A stretch of DNA of 64,000 bases from Pseudomonas sp. (GCF_030698175.1 NZ_JAUYNT010000029.1:62001-126000), one strand, 5' to 3'; shown: positions 32,224 through 41,305, counted from the first letter of the stretch. The notes: generated by a model not told the origin, from the sequence alone. Translations and numbers: made by a program.

Positions 32224-33906
32224 ATGCGAGAGAAACCAACGGTGGGCGACTTGCCCGTAACCGCAGTAGCAAGCAACGCCCACAACGCCAAGGTCACCTT
32301 ACGCGGCCGCAACCTGTTTTCCACTCTGCGCACCCTGGCCTTGCAGGGCCTGCGTCAACCGGTGCACAGTAGTCGCCATGCGCTGGCTTTGGGCAGCCAA
32401 CTAGGGCGCGTGCTGCTAGGTGACACACCGCATCAGCCCAGCCCCCAGGACCCCCGTTTCAGCGATCCCTCCTGGCAAACCAACCCCTTTTATCGGCGCA
32501 GTCTGCAGGCCTATCTGGCCTGGCAACAGCAGCTCGGCGTGTGGATCGATGAGAGCAATCTGCCGGCCGACGACCAGGCCCGCAGCCGCTTTATCCTGGG
32601 CATGCTCGGCGATGCGCTGGCGCCGTCCAACAGCCCGCTCAACCCGCTGGCGCTCAAGGAGCTGTTAAACAGCGGTGGTCTCAACCTGGTCAATGGCGCG
32701 CGGCATTTGCTCGACGATCTGCGCAACAACGGCGGCATGCCCAGTCAGGTGTGCAAAGAGTCCTTCGAGGTCGGCGGCAATCTCGCCACCAGTGCCGGCG
32801 TGGTGGTGTTTCGCAACGAGTTGCTGGAGTTGATCCAGTATCAGCCGCAGAGCGCCAAGCAGTACGCGCGGCCACTGCTGATAGTGCCGCCGCAGATCAA
32901 CAAGTACTACATCTTCGACCTCAGCCCGCAGAAGAGCTTCGTCCAGCACGCGCTGCAGAACGGCATGCAAGTGTTCATCATCAGTTGGCGCAATCCGAAT
33001 GCCCGCCATCGCGATTGGAACCTGTCGACCTATGTGCAGGCCATCGAAACCGCCCTGGATGTCACCCGCGCCATCAGCGGTAGTCATGATGCCCATCTGA
33101 TGGGCGCCTGCGCCGGTGGCCTGAGCATTGCCGCTCTGCAAGGCCATTTGCAAGCCCGCGGTCAGCTCGACAAAGTCGGCAGCGCCAGTTATCTGGTCAG
33201 CCTGCTGGACAGTCAGATCGACAGCCCGGCCATGCTGTTTGCCAATGAGCAAACCCTCGAAGCCGCCAAGCGCCGCTCCTACCAGAAAGGCGTGCTGAAT
33301 GGCCGCGACATGGCCAAGGTGTTCGCCTGGATGCGCCCCAATGACCTGATCTGGAACTACTGGGTCAATAACTACCTGCTCGGTAAGCGGCCGCCGGCCT
33401 TCGATATCCTTTACTGGAACAACGACAACACCCATCTGCCGGGTGCGCTGCACGGCGATCTGCTCAATCTGCTGCTGCACAATCCGCTGACCCGACCTGG
33501 GGGCTTGAAAGTGTGCGGTACGCCGATCGACCTGAGCCAGGTTACGGTGGACAGTTTCAGCGTGGCCGGCATCAACGACCACATCACGCCCTGGGATGCC
33601 GTCTACCGTTCGGCCATGCTGCTTGGCGGCGAGCGGCGCTTCGTGTTGTCCAACAGCGGACATATCCAGAGCATTCTTAATCCGCCGGGCAACCCCAAGG
33701 CCAACTACCTGGAACACAGCACGCTCAGCAGCGATCCACACGCCTGGCATCAGGCTGCGCAAAAAAACGCCGGCAGCTGGTGGCCAACCTGGCTGGAGTG
33801 GATTCAGGCCCGCTCAGGTGAGCAACGCAAGAGCCGGACGGTCCTGGGCAGTAAGGACTACCCGGCCATGGAGGCCGCGCCCGGCACCTATGTGCATGGC
33901 CGTTAA
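32224..33906 (+). CDS. phaC: Class II polyhydroxyalkanoate synthase
   Basis: 560-residue polymerase of medium-chain-length PHA. It has the lipase-like box MGACAGG with the nucleophile Cys296, the same number I recall for P. aeruginosa PhaC1. The catalytic Asp is in AGINDHITPWDAVYRS and the His in LSNSGHIQSILNPPGNP. The N-terminal NPFYRRSLQAYLAW and the mid-protein PPQINKYYIFDLSP are class II marks. ATG at 32224 has GGAG ten bases before. Unusually it stands without phaZ, phaD or a second phaC; its partner here is phaG. Confidence 0.95.
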   Translation: MREKPTVGDLPVTAVASNAHNAKVTLRGRNLFSTLRTLALQGLRQPVHSSRHALALGSQLGRVLLGDTPHQPSPQDPRFSDPSWQTNPFYRRSLQAYLAWQQQLGVWIDESNLPADDQARSRFILGMLGDALAPSNSPLNPLALKELLNSGGLNLVNGARHLLDDLRNNGGMPSQVCKESFEVGGNLATSAGVVVFRNELLELIQYQPQSAKQYARPLLIVPPQINKYYIFDLSPQKSFVQHALQNGMQVFIISWRNPNARHRDWNLSTYVQAIETALDVTRAISGSHDAHLMGACAGGLSIAALQGHLQARGQLDKVGSASYLVSLLDSQIDSPAMLFANEQTLEAAKRRSYQKGVLNGRDMAKVFAWMRPNDLIWNYWVNNYLLGKRPPAFDILYWNNDNTHLPGALHGDLLNLLLHNPLTRPGGLKVCGTPIDLSQVTVDSFSVAGINDHITPWDAVYRSAMLLGGERRFVLSNSGHIQSILNPPGNPKANYLEHSTLSSDPHAWHQAAQKNAGSWWPTWLEWIQARSGEQRKSRTVLGSKDYPAMEAAPGTYVHGR

Positions 33907-33924
33907 CCCCTGACTGCAACCTTC

Positions 33925-33948
33925 GCCGCGCGAATCAATTTGCGCGGC
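33925..33948. terminator. Hairpin downstream of phaC
   Basis: Perfect 7-bp stem GCCGCGC / GCGCGGC with a 10-nt loop, 19 bp after the phaC stop. There is no T run, so it is a weak terminator or a stabilising hairpin. Confidence 0.4.
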
Positions 33949-34064
33949 AAACACCAGTAACCTGGCTGAAAACCCCACAAAACTCCTCGCATCAACCCGG
34001 CCCTCGCCCCCCTCGAAAGCATTCAAACCGCGTCGAGCGCTTTGGTTAGGCGCCGCCTTAAGGA

Positions 34065-34103
34065 TTGACAGTTCGGCTTACCCTGCTTTACGTTAACGTA
34101 AAG
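34065..34103 (+). promoter_or_regulatory. liu promoter with LiuR operator
   Basis: A TTGACA -35 box at 34065-34070 is followed by a perfect 18-bp palindrome, CTTTACGTTAACGTAAAG, at 34086-34103, which covers the -10 position. MerR-family regulators bind palindromes in the spacer or -10 area, and the TTTACG-x4-CGTAAA type is the known LiuR target in proteobacteria. The start of liuR lies 25 bp downstream. Confidence 0.8.
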
Positions 34104-34127
34104 GTAAGCATAGTCAGAGCGCCCAGC

Positions 34128-34526
34128 ATGTCCACGACCTACAGTATTTCCGACCTGGCCCGCGAGCTGGATATCACCACCCGGGCCATTCGCTTCTATG
34201 AGGAACAAGGCCTGCTGATTCCCGAGCGCCGTGGTCAGGAACGCATTTACTCGGCGCGCGACAAGGTGTCGCTGAAGCTGATTCTGCGTGGCAAGCGCAT
34301 CGGTTTTTCGTTGGCGGAATGCAAAGAGCTGATCGAGCTGTACGACCCAGCCAGCGGCAACCACAAGCAGCTGGAAACCTTTATGCAGAAGATCGTCGAG
34401 CGCCGCGCTCAGCTGGAGCAGCAGTTACTGGACATCCAGCAGATGCAGCTGGAACTCGATACGGCCGAAGAACGCTGCCATATCGCAATGAGCGAAACCC
34501 TTAAACAACAAGATCTTAGCGTCTAA
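34128..34526 (+). CDS. liuR: MerR-family regulator of leucine/isovalerate catabolism
   Basis: 132 residues: a MerR winged helix (YSISDLARELDITTRAIRFY, EEQGLLIPERRGQERIYSAR) followed by a dimerising coiled coil rich in Q, L and E. No metal-binding Cys motif is present, as expected for LiuR. The reading frame extends upstream to 34065, but that part covers the promoter; the ATG at 34128 gives the normal start. It heads the liu operon, with liuA 28 bp downstream. Confidence 0.9.
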   Translation: MSTTYSISDLARELDITTRAIRFYEEQGLLIPERRGQERIYSARDKVSLKLILRGKRIGFSLAECKELIELYDPASGNHKQLETFMQKIVERRAQLEQQLLDIQQMQLELDTAEERCHIAMSETLKQQDLSV

Positions 34527-34554
34527 ACCTAAAATAATTATCACAGGTGAAACC

Positions 34555-35718
34555 ATGAGCTATCCATCCCTGAACTTCGCCCTCGGCGAGACCCTCGACA
34601 TGCTGCGCGACCAGGTGCGGGCCTTCGCCAACGCCGAAATTGCTCCGCGTGCGGCCGCCATCGACAGCGACAACCAGTTCCCGGCGGACCTGTGGAAGAA
34701 GTTCGGCGACATGGGCCTGCTCGGCGTCACCGTGAGTGAAGAGTACGGCGGTGCCGGCCTCGGCTATCTGGCCCATGTGCTGGCGATTGAAGAAATCAGC
34801 CGCGCCTCGGCCTCGGTTGGCCTGTCCTACGGCGCCCACTCCAACCTCTGCGTGAACCAGATCAACCGCAACGGCACGGCCGAGCAAAAAGCCAAGTACC
34901 TGCCCAAGCTGATCAGCGGCGAGCACATCGGCGCACTGGCCATGAGCGAGCCGAATGCCGGCTCCGACGTGGTGTCGATGAAGCTGCGCGCCGACCTGCA
35001 TGGCGACCATTACGTGCTCAACGGCAACAAGATGTGGATCACCAACGGCCCGGACGCCCACACCTACGTGATCTACGCCAAGACCGATCTGGCCAAGGGC
35101 GCCCACGGCATGACCGCCTTTATCGTCGAGCGCGACAGCCAAGGTTTCTCCCGCAGCCCGAAACTGGACAAGCTCGGCATGCGCGGCTCCAACACCTGCG
35201 AGCTAGTATTCCAGGACGTTGAAGTGCCGGTAGAGAACATCCTCGGCGCGCTGAATGGCGGTGTGAAGGTGCTGATGAGTGGCCTGGACTACGAGCGCGT
35301 GGTGCTCAGCGGCGGGCCGATCGGCATCATGCAGGCCTGCATGGACGTGGTGGTGCCCTATATCCACGACCGCAAGCAGTTCGGCCAGAGCATCGGCGAG
35401 TTCCAGCTGATCCAGGGCAAGGTCGCCGACATGTACACCCAGTTGAATGCCAGTCGCGCCTATTTGTATGCCGTGGCCCAGGCCTGTGACCGTGGCGAAA
35501 CCACCCGTAAAGACGCCGCTGGGGTGATTCTTTACACCGCCGAGCGCGCCACCCAGATGGCCCTGGATGCGATCCAAATTCTTGGCGGCAACGGCTATAT
35601 CAACGACTTCCCCACCGGCCGCCTGCTGCGCGACGCCAAGCTCTATGAGATCGGTGCCGGCACCAGCGAAATCCGCCGCATGCTGATCGGCCGCGAGTTG
35701 TTTAACGAAACCAAGTAA
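34555..35718 (+). CDS. liuA: Isovaleryl-CoA dehydrogenase
   Basis: 387-residue flavoenzyme that oxidises isovaleryl-CoA to 3-methylcrotonyl-CoA in leucine breakdown. Acyl-CoA dehydrogenase motifs: ALAMSEPNAGSDVVSMKLRA, MWITNGPDAHTYVIYAKTD and QILGGNGYINDFPTGRLLRD. The catalytic base Glu247 lies in GLDYERVVLSGG, the position typical of isovaleryl-CoA dehydrogenases rather than the C-terminal position of other members. It follows liuR and precedes the carboxylase subunits, confirming the role. Confidence 0.95.
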   Translation: MSYPSLNFALGETLDMLRDQVRAFANAEIAPRAAAIDSDNQFPADLWKKFGDMGLLGVTVSEEYGGAGLGYLAHVLAIEEISRASASVGLSYGAHSNLCVNQINRNGTAEQKAKYLPKLISGEHIGALAMSEPNAGSDVVSMKLRADLHGDHYVLNGNKMWITNGPDAHTYVIYAKTDLAKGAHGMTAFIVERDSQGFSRSPKLDKLGMRGSNTCELVFQDVEVPVENILGALNGGVKVLMSGLDYERVVLSGGPIGIMQACMDVVVPYIHDRKQFGQSIGEFQLIQGKVADMYTQLNASRAYLYAVAQACDRGETTRKDAAGVILYTAERATQMALDAIQILGGNGYINDFPTGRLLRDAKLYEIGAGTSEIRRMLIGRELFNETK

Positions 35719-35730
35719 CACGGCGAAAAC

Positions 35731-35795
35731 GTAGGGTGGGCTTCAGCCCACCAATACCTTGATTGTGAATTGCGGTGGGCTGAAGCCCACCCTAC
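35731..35795. repeat. REP pair between liuA and liuB
   Basis: Inverted units GTAGGGTGGGCTTCAGCCCA (35731) and TGGGCTGAAGCCCACCCTAC (ending 35795) around a 20-odd bp AT-richer spacer. It forms a large stable stem inside the operon. Confidence 0.9.
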
Positions 35796-35819
35796 CCCGC
35801 AACCCTACGGGAACCGTAT

Positions 35820-37427
35820 ATGGCCATCCTGCACACCCAACTCAACCTCCGCTCGCCCGAGTTCGCCGCCAACACCGCGGCCATGCTTGAGCAAGTGCTC
35901 AAGCTGCGCACCTTGCTCGCCCATGTGCAGGCCGGTGGCGGCACCAAGGCCCAGCAACGCCACACCTCACGGGGCAAACTACTGCCGCGTGAGCGCATTA
36001 ATGTGCTGCTGGACGCCGGCTCGCCGTTTCTGGAGATCGCACCCTTGGCGGCTTATGAGGTGTACGGCGAAGAGGTGCCGGCGGCCGGCATAGTCGCGGG
36101 TATTGGCCGGGTCGAAGGCATCGAGTGCATGATTGTCGCCAACGACGCCACGGTGAAAGGCGGCAGTTACTACCCGCTGACGGTAAAAAAACACCTGCGC
36201 GCCCAGACCATCGCCCAGGAAAACCGCCTGCCGTGCATCTACCTGGTGGACTCCGGTGGCGCCAACTTACCGCGCCAAGATGAGGTGTTCCCGGATCGCG
36301 AGCACTTCGGGCGGATCTTCTTCAACCAGGCCAATATGAGCGCCATGGGCATCCCGCAGATCGCCGTGGTCATGGGTTCCTGCACCGCCGGCGGCGCCTA
36401 TGTGCCGGCCATGGCGGACGAGGCCATTATGGTGCGTAACCAGGCCACCATCTTCCTTGCCGGCCCGCCGTTGGTGCGCGCCGCCACCGGTGAAGTGGTC
36501 AGTGCCGAGGATCTCGGTGGTGCCGACGTGCACTGCAAGACCTCCGGCGTCGCCGATCACTACGCCGAAGACGACGAGCACGCCCTGGCCCTGGCGCGGC
36601 GCTGCATCAGTAACCTCAACTGGCGCAAACAGGGCCAACTCAACAGCCGCGCCCCGCTACCTTCGCGCTACGCCGGCGATGAGCTGTATGGGGTGATACC
36701 GGCTGACAGCAAGCAGCCCTTCGATGTGCGCGAGGTGATCGCGCGGATCGTCGACGACTCGCAGTTTGACGAGTTCAAGGCGCTGTTCGGCCAGACCCTG
36801 GTGTGTGGCTTCGCCCACTTGCACGGCTACCCGGTGGCGGTGCTGGCCAACAACGGCATCCTGTTTGCCGAGTCCGCCCAGAAAGGCGCGCACTTTATCG
36901 AGCTGGCCTGCCAGCGCGGCATTCCGCTGCTGTTTTTGCAGAACATCACCGGCTTTATGGTTGGGCAAAAATACGAGGCCGGCGGCATCGCCAAACACGG
37001 CGCCAAGCTGGTTAACGCCGTGGCCTGTGCCAAAGTGCCGAAATTCACCGTGATCATCGGCGGCAGCTTCGGCGCCGGTAACTACGGCATGTGTGGCCGC
37101 GCCTACGACCCGCGCTTTCTGTGGATGTGGCCCAACGCGCGGATCGGCGTGATGGGCGCCGAACAGGCTGCCGGCGTGCTGGTGCAGGTCAAACGCGAGC
37201 AGGCCGAACGGGCCGGTCACGGCTTCTCGGCAGACGAAGAAGCGCAGATCAAGCAGCCGATACTCGAACAATACGAGCGCCAGGGCCACCCCTACTACTC
37301 CAGCGCCCGCTTGTGGGATGACGGAGTGATTGACCCGGCCCAGACCCGCGAGGTGCTGGCCTTGGCGCTGTCGGCCAGCCTGAATGCGCCGATTGAACCG
37401 AGTCGTTTCGGCATTTTCCGCATGTGA
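35820..37427 (+). CDS. liuB: 3-methylcrotonyl-CoA carboxylase, carboxyltransferase (beta) subunit
   Basis: 535 residues of the biotin-dependent carboxyltransferase family. Marks: LPCIYLVDSGGANLPRQDEV, GSCTAGGAYVPAMADEAIMV, DLGGADVHCKTSGVADHYAE, NITGFMVGQKYEAGGIAKHG and MWPNARIGVMGAEQAAGVLV. The last two hold the two oxyanion-hole regions. The GGADVHCKTSGVADH form is the methylcrotonyl-CoA type. It moves the carboxyl group from biotin (on LiuD) to 3-methylcrotonyl-CoA, giving 3-methylglutaconyl-CoA. Confidence 0.95.
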   Translation: MAILHTQLNLRSPEFAANTAAMLEQVLKLRTLLAHVQAGGGTKAQQRHTSRGKLLPRERINVLLDAGSPFLEIAPLAAYEVYGEEVPAAGIVAGIGRVEGIECMIVANDATVKGGSYYPLTVKKHLRAQTIAQENRLPCIYLVDSGGANLPRQDEVFPDREHFGRIFFNQANMSAMGIPQIAVVMGSCTAGGAYVPAMADEAIMVRNQATIFLAGPPLVRAATGEVVSAEDLGGADVHCKTSGVADHYAEDDEHALALARRCISNLNWRKQGQLNSRAPLPSRYAGDELYGVIPADSKQPFDVREVIARIVDDSQFDEFKALFGQTLVCGFAHLHGYPVAVLANNGILFAESAQKGAHFIELACQRGIPLLFLQNITGFMVGQKYEAGGIAKHGAKLVNAVACAKVPKFTVIIGGSFGAGNYGMCGRAYDPRFLWMWPNARIGVMGAEQAAGVLVQVKREQAERAGHGFSADEEAQIKQPILEQYERQGHPYYSSARLWDDGVIDPAQTREVLALALSASLNAPIEPSRFGIFRM

Positions 37428-37436
37428 TCGCGGACT

Positions 37437-37486
37437 GTAGGGCGGGTGCAACCCGCCAAATCCAGCGCGGGTTGCACCCGCCCTAC
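37437..37486. repeat. REP pair between liuB and liuC
   Basis: Inverted units GTAGGGCGGGTGCAACCCGC and GCGGGTTGCACCCGCCCTAC around a short spacer, beginning 10 bp after the liuB stop. Its core differs from the REP pairs at 35731 and 40286. Confidence 0.9.
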
Positions 37487-37516
37487 ACAGCCACATCGCT
37501 TTTAGAGCCTGACACC

Positions 37517-38314
37517 ATGACCGACTACCAAAACATCCAGCTGGAAATCGACCCACGCGGCATCGCCACCCTGTGGCTGAACCGCCCGGAAAAGAACAAC
37601 GCCTTCGACAGCGCCACCATCGGCGAATTGCTCTTGGCCCTGGACGAAGTCGGTGGCAACCCGGATGTGCGCCTGCTGGTCTTGCGCGGTCGCGGCAAGC
37701 ACTTCTGCGCCGGCGGTGATCTGGCCTGGATGCAGCAAGCCGCAGAGCTGGACTTCAACGGCAACCTCAACGACGCCCGCGCCTTGGCAGAACTGTTGTA
37801 CAACCTCTATCAGCTGAAAAAACCCACCCTGGCGGTGGTGCACGGTGCAGTGTTTGGCGGCGGCGTCGGTCTGGTCAGTTGCTGCGACATGGCCATAGGT
37901 GCCGACAACGCCCAGTTCAGCCTGTCCGAGGTACGCATCGGCCTGATGCCCGCGACCATCAGTCCCTTCGTGGTCAAGGCCATGGGCGCCCGTGCGGCGC
38001 GGCGCTATTCACTGACTGCCGAACGTTTCGACGGCCAAAAAGCGGCGCAGTTGGGCTTGCTCAGCGAAGCCTATGCCGCCGAAAATCTCGAAACCCAAGC
38101 CGAACGTTGGATCGCTAATTTGCTGCTCAACGGCCCGCAAGCCTTGGTGGCCTGCAAGGCGCTGTTCAACGAAGTTGGCGCTGGCGAGCTGACCCCAGCC
38201 CTGCGTCGTCACACCGAAACCGCCATCGCCCGCATCCGCATCAGTGCCGAGGGCCAGGAAGGCCTGCGGGCTTTTCTGGATAAGCGCAAAGCCGCCTGGC
38301 AGGAGCACGAATAA
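37517..38314 (+). CDS. liuC: Methylglutaconyl-CoA hydratase
   Basis: 265-residue enoyl-CoA hydratase/isomerase-fold protein that adds water to 3-methylglutaconyl-CoA, giving HMG-CoA. Crotonase motifs: LRGRGKHFCAGGDLAWMQQA (oxyanion hole) and AVVHGAVFGGGVGLVSCCDM with the catalytic region, then FSLSEVRIGLMPATISPFVV. The frame continues 93 bp upstream, but that part runs into the REP; the ATG at 37517 fits the family start. The stop overlaps the liuD start by one base. Confidence 0.93.
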   Translation: MTDYQNIQLEIDPRGIATLWLNRPEKNNAFDSATIGELLLALDEVGGNPDVRLLVLRGRGKHFCAGGDLAWMQQAAELDFNGNLNDARALAELLYNLYQLKKPTLAVVHGAVFGGGVGLVSCCDMAIGADNAQFSLSEVRIGLMPATISPFVVKAMGARAARRYSLTAERFDGQKAAQLGLLSEAYAAENLETQAERWIANLLLNGPQALVACKALFNEVGAGELTPALRRHTETAIARIRISAEGQEGLRAFLDKRKAAWQEHE

Positions 38315-40287
38315 TGACTGCGCCCACCGAATTTAAAAGCATCAGCACCTTGCTGATCGCCAACCGCGGCGAAATCGCCTGCCGGGTGATGCGCACCGCC
38401 AAAGAGCTGGGCATCAAGACCGTGGCCGTGCACAGCGGCATCGACCGCCAGGCCCGGCATGTGCGCGAAGCCGATATGGCCATCGACCTGGGTGGCGCCA
38501 AGCCGGCCGACAGCTACCTGTTGGGTGACAAAATTATCGCCGCGGCCAAAGCCAGCGGCGCCCAGGCAATTCACCCAGGCTACGGTTTTCTCTCGGAAAA
38601 CGCCGCCTTCGCCCGCGCCGTTGAGGCCGCCGGCCTGCTGTTTCTCGGCCCGCCGGCCAGCGCCATGGATGCCATGGCCAGCAAGTCCGCCGCTAAGGCA
38701 CTGATGGAACTGGCGGCGGTGCCGCTGGTGCCCGGCTACCACGGCGAGGCCCAGGACCTGGAAACCTTCCGCGCCGCCTCTGCCGTGATCGGTTATCCGG
38801 TGCTGCTGAAAGCCGCGGCCGGTGGCGGCGGCAAGGGCATGAAGGTGGTCGAGGCCGAAGCGCAACTGAGTGAGGCCCTCGAGTCGGCCCAGCGCGAAGC
38901 CCAATCGGCGTTCGGTGACTCACGCATGCTGGTGGAAAAATACGTGCTGCAGCCGCGCCATGTCGAGATCCAGGTATTCGCCGACCAGCACGGCAATTGC
39001 CTGTACCTGCATGAGCGCGACTGCTCGATCCAACGCCGCCATCAGAAGGTGGTCGAAGAAGCCCCGGCACCAGGTTTGAGTCCTGAACTACGGCGGGCCA
39101 TGGGCGAAGCCGCAGTCAAGGCCGCCCAGGCCATCGGCTATGTCGGTGCCGGCACCGTCGAGTTTCTGCTGGATGCCCGTGGCCAGTTCTTCTTTATGGA
39201 GATGAACACCCGCCTGCAGGTCGAGCACCCGGTCACCGAGGCGATTACCGGCCTTGATCTGGTCGCCTGGCAAATCCGCGTGGCCCGTGGCGAGCCGCTG
39301 CCGATCACGCAGGCGCAGGTGCCGCTGATGGGCCATGCCATCGAAGTGCGGCTGTATGCCGAAGACACCGAGCAAGACTTTATGCCGGCCAGCGGCATCC
39401 TGCATCTCTATCAGGAACCGGCGGCCGGACCGGGGCGGCGGGTCGACAGCGGCATAGTCGAAGGCGACAGCGTCTCGCCCTTCTACGATCCGATGCTGGC
39501 CAAGCTGATTGCCTGGGGCGAGACCCGTGAAGAAGCGCGCCTGCGCCTGCTGGCCATGCTGGAAGAAACCGCAGTGGGTGGTTTCAAGACCAATCTGGGC
39601 TTTCTCAAGCGCGTGTTGGCCCATCCGAGCTTCGCCGCCGGCGAGCTGGACACCGGTTTTATCCCGCGCCATCAGGCCCAGTTGCTGCCATCGGTGAGTC
39701 CATTGCCGGCCGAGTTTTGGCAACTGGCCGGCGAGGCCATGGTGCAGAGCGAAGCGGCCCACACCCGTAGCGATGACGCCCATTCGCCCTGGAGCAACAA
39801 CTCTGGCTGGCGTTCAGTGACGGCCCAGCAAGTCAGCCTGCACCTGAGCTGTCAGGGCCAACGCCACTGGCTGCGACTGCAGCGCGAGGGTGGCGAGTCT
39901 AGCTACCGGCTCAAGGGTGAGCGCATCTATCACCAGCAGGCTGAACAGCTGACCAGCCATCCGGCCCTGCGCCGGGGCAACGCGCTGTTTATCGAATGGG
40001 CCGGCGAACTGCGTGAAGTGCGCCGGGTCGACCCGATTGCCGAGGTCGAGGCCAGCCACAGCCATCAAGGCGGCCTGACCGCCCCCATGAATGGCAGCAT
40101 AGTGCGGGTGCTGGTCGAAGTGGGTCAGGCCGTCGAGGCCGGCAACCCGTTGGTGGTGCTGGAGGCGATGAAGATGGAGCACAGCATCCGCGCGCCCCAT
40201 GCAGGTATCGTCAAGGCGCTGTACTGTGGCGAAGGCGAGTTGGTCAGCGAAGGCACGACGTTGGTGGAGTTGGAAGAGGCCCTTTGA
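38314..40287 (+). CDS. liuD: 3-methylcrotonyl-CoA carboxylase, biotin-carrying (alpha) subunit
   Basis: 657 residues: an N-terminal biotin carboxylase (TLLIANRGEIACRVMRTAKE, IHPGYGFLSENAAFARAVEA, KAAAGGGGKGMKVVEAEAQL, MEMNTRLQVEHPVTEAITGL), a middle BT-like domain, and a C-terminal biotinyl domain with EAMKMEH (biotin Lys620). It works with LiuB. The stop codon TGA lies inside the first arm of the next REP, so the operon is tightly packed here. Confidence 0.95.
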   Translation: MTAPTEFKSISTLLIANRGEIACRVMRTAKELGIKTVAVHSGIDRQARHVREADMAIDLGGAKPADSYLLGDKIIAAAKASGAQAIHPGYGFLSENAAFARAVEAAGLLFLGPPASAMDAMASKSAAKALMELAAVPLVPGYHGEAQDLETFRAASAVIGYPVLLKAAAGGGGKGMKVVEAEAQLSEALESAQREAQSAFGDSRMLVEKYVLQPRHVEIQVFADQHGNCLYLHERDCSIQRRHQKVVEEAPAPGLSPELRRAMGEAAVKAAQAIGYVGAGTVEFLLDARGQFFFMEMNTRLQVEHPVTEAITGLDLVAWQIRVARGEPLPITQAQVPLMGHAIEVRLYAEDTEQDFMPASGILHLYQEPAAGPGRRVDSGIVEGDSVSPFYDPMLAKLIAWGETREEARLRLLAMLEETAVGGFKTNLGFLKRVLAHPSFAAGELDTGFIPRHQAQLLPSVSPLPAEFWQLAGEAMVQSEAAHTRSDDAHSPWSNNSGWRSVTAQQVSLHLSCQGQRHWLRLQREGGESSYRLKGERIYHQQAEQLTSHPALRRGNALFIEWAGELREVRRVDPIAEVEASHSHQGGLTAPMNGSIVRVLVEVGQAVEAGNPLVVLEAMKMEHSIRAPHAGIVKALYCGEGELVSEGTTLVELEEAL

Positions 40288-40357
40288 TGGGTATCGCTCT
40301 GCTCAACCCATCCTACCCGTGTCTGCCGTAGGATGGGTTGAGCGCAGCGATACCCAT
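40286..40357. repeat. REP pair between liuD and liuE
   Basis: GATGGGTATCGCT...CAACCCATCCTAC and the inverted GTAGGATGGGTTGAGCGCAG...CGATACCCAT. The first unit overlaps the liuD stop codon. It is related to the pair at 28642-28716. Confidence 0.9.
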
Positions 40358-40408
40358 GCTGCTGAGCATAAGGCTCCATCGCCAAGACCGAACAACCAAG
40401 GAACAAAC

Positions 40409-41305
40409 ATGAACCTACCCCAACAGGTGCGCCTGGTCGAAGTCGGCCCGCGTGATGGCTTACAAAACGAGAAACAACCGATCAGCGTCGCCGACAAGGT
40501 GCGGCTGGTCGACGACCTGACTGCCGCCGGCCTCGGTTATATAGAAGTCGGCAGCTTCGTTTCGCCCAAGTGGGTGCCGCAGATGGCGGGATCGAGCGAG
40601 GTGTTTGCACAGATCCAGCAGCGCGCCGGCGTCACCTATGCCGCATTAACACCGAACCTGCAGGGCTTCGAAGCCGCACTGACCGCCGGAGTCAAAGAGG
40701 TCGCGGTGTTTGCCGCAGCAAGCGAGGCCTTCTCGCAGAAGAACCTCAACTGCTCGATCAGCGACAGCCTGGCCCGTTTCGTACCGGTCATGGCCGCCGC
40801 CCAGCAGCACGGCGTGCGGGTGCGCGGTTACGTCTCCTGCGTGCTCGGCTGCCCTTATCAGGGCGAAGTGCCGGCCGCGCAAGTGGCGGCGGTGGCCAAG
40901 GAGCTGTTCGCCATGGGCTGCTATGAGGTCTCGCTGGGCGACACCATCGGCACCGGCACCGCCGGCAACACCCGCAACCTGTTCGAAGTGGTCGGCCGCG
41001 ACATCCCGCGTCCACAACTGGCCGGGCACTTTCACGACACCTACGGCCAGGCCCTGGCGAATATCTACGCCAGCTTGCTGGAGGGCATCAGCGTGTTCGA
41101 CAGTTCGGTCGCCGGCCTCGGTGGCTGCCCCTACGCCAAGGGCGCCAGCGGTAATGTGGCCAGCGAAGACGTGCTCTATTTGCTCAATGGTTTGGGCATT
41201 CACACCGGCATCGATCTGGATCTATTGGTGAGCGCCGGACAAGGTATCTGCCGAGTGCTAGGCCGCGAAAATGGCTCACGGGTGGCCAGGGCCCGTCTGG
41301 CTTAA
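40409..41305 (+). CDS. liuE: Hydroxymethylglutaryl-CoA lyase
   Basis: 298 residues of the DRE-TIM metallolyase family. It splits HMG-CoA to acetoacetate and acetyl-CoA, the last step of leucine breakdown. Motifs: RLVEVGPRDGLQNEK (metal-binding Asp and catalytic Arg), YVSCVLGCPYQGEV, EVSLGDTIGTGTAGN, AGHFHDTYGQALANIYASL and GLGGCPYAKGASGNVASED with the active-site Cys region. AGGA lies five bases before the ATG. Acetoacetate is then handled by the genes at 43-47 kb. Confidence 0.95.
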   Translation: MNLPQQVRLVEVGPRDGLQNEKQPISVADKVRLVDDLTAAGLGYIEVGSFVSPKWVPQMAGSSEVFAQIQQRAGVTYAALTPNLQGFEAALTAGVKEVAVFAAASEAFSQKNLNCSISDSLARFVPVMAAAQQHGVRVRGYVSCVLGCPYQGEVPAAQVAAVAKELFAMGCYEVSLGDTIGTGTAGNTRNLFEVVGRDIPRPQLAGHFHDTYGQALANIYASLLEGISVFDSSVAGLGGCPYAKGASGNVASEDVLYLLNGLGIHTGIDLDLLVSAGQGICRVLGRENGSRVARARLA

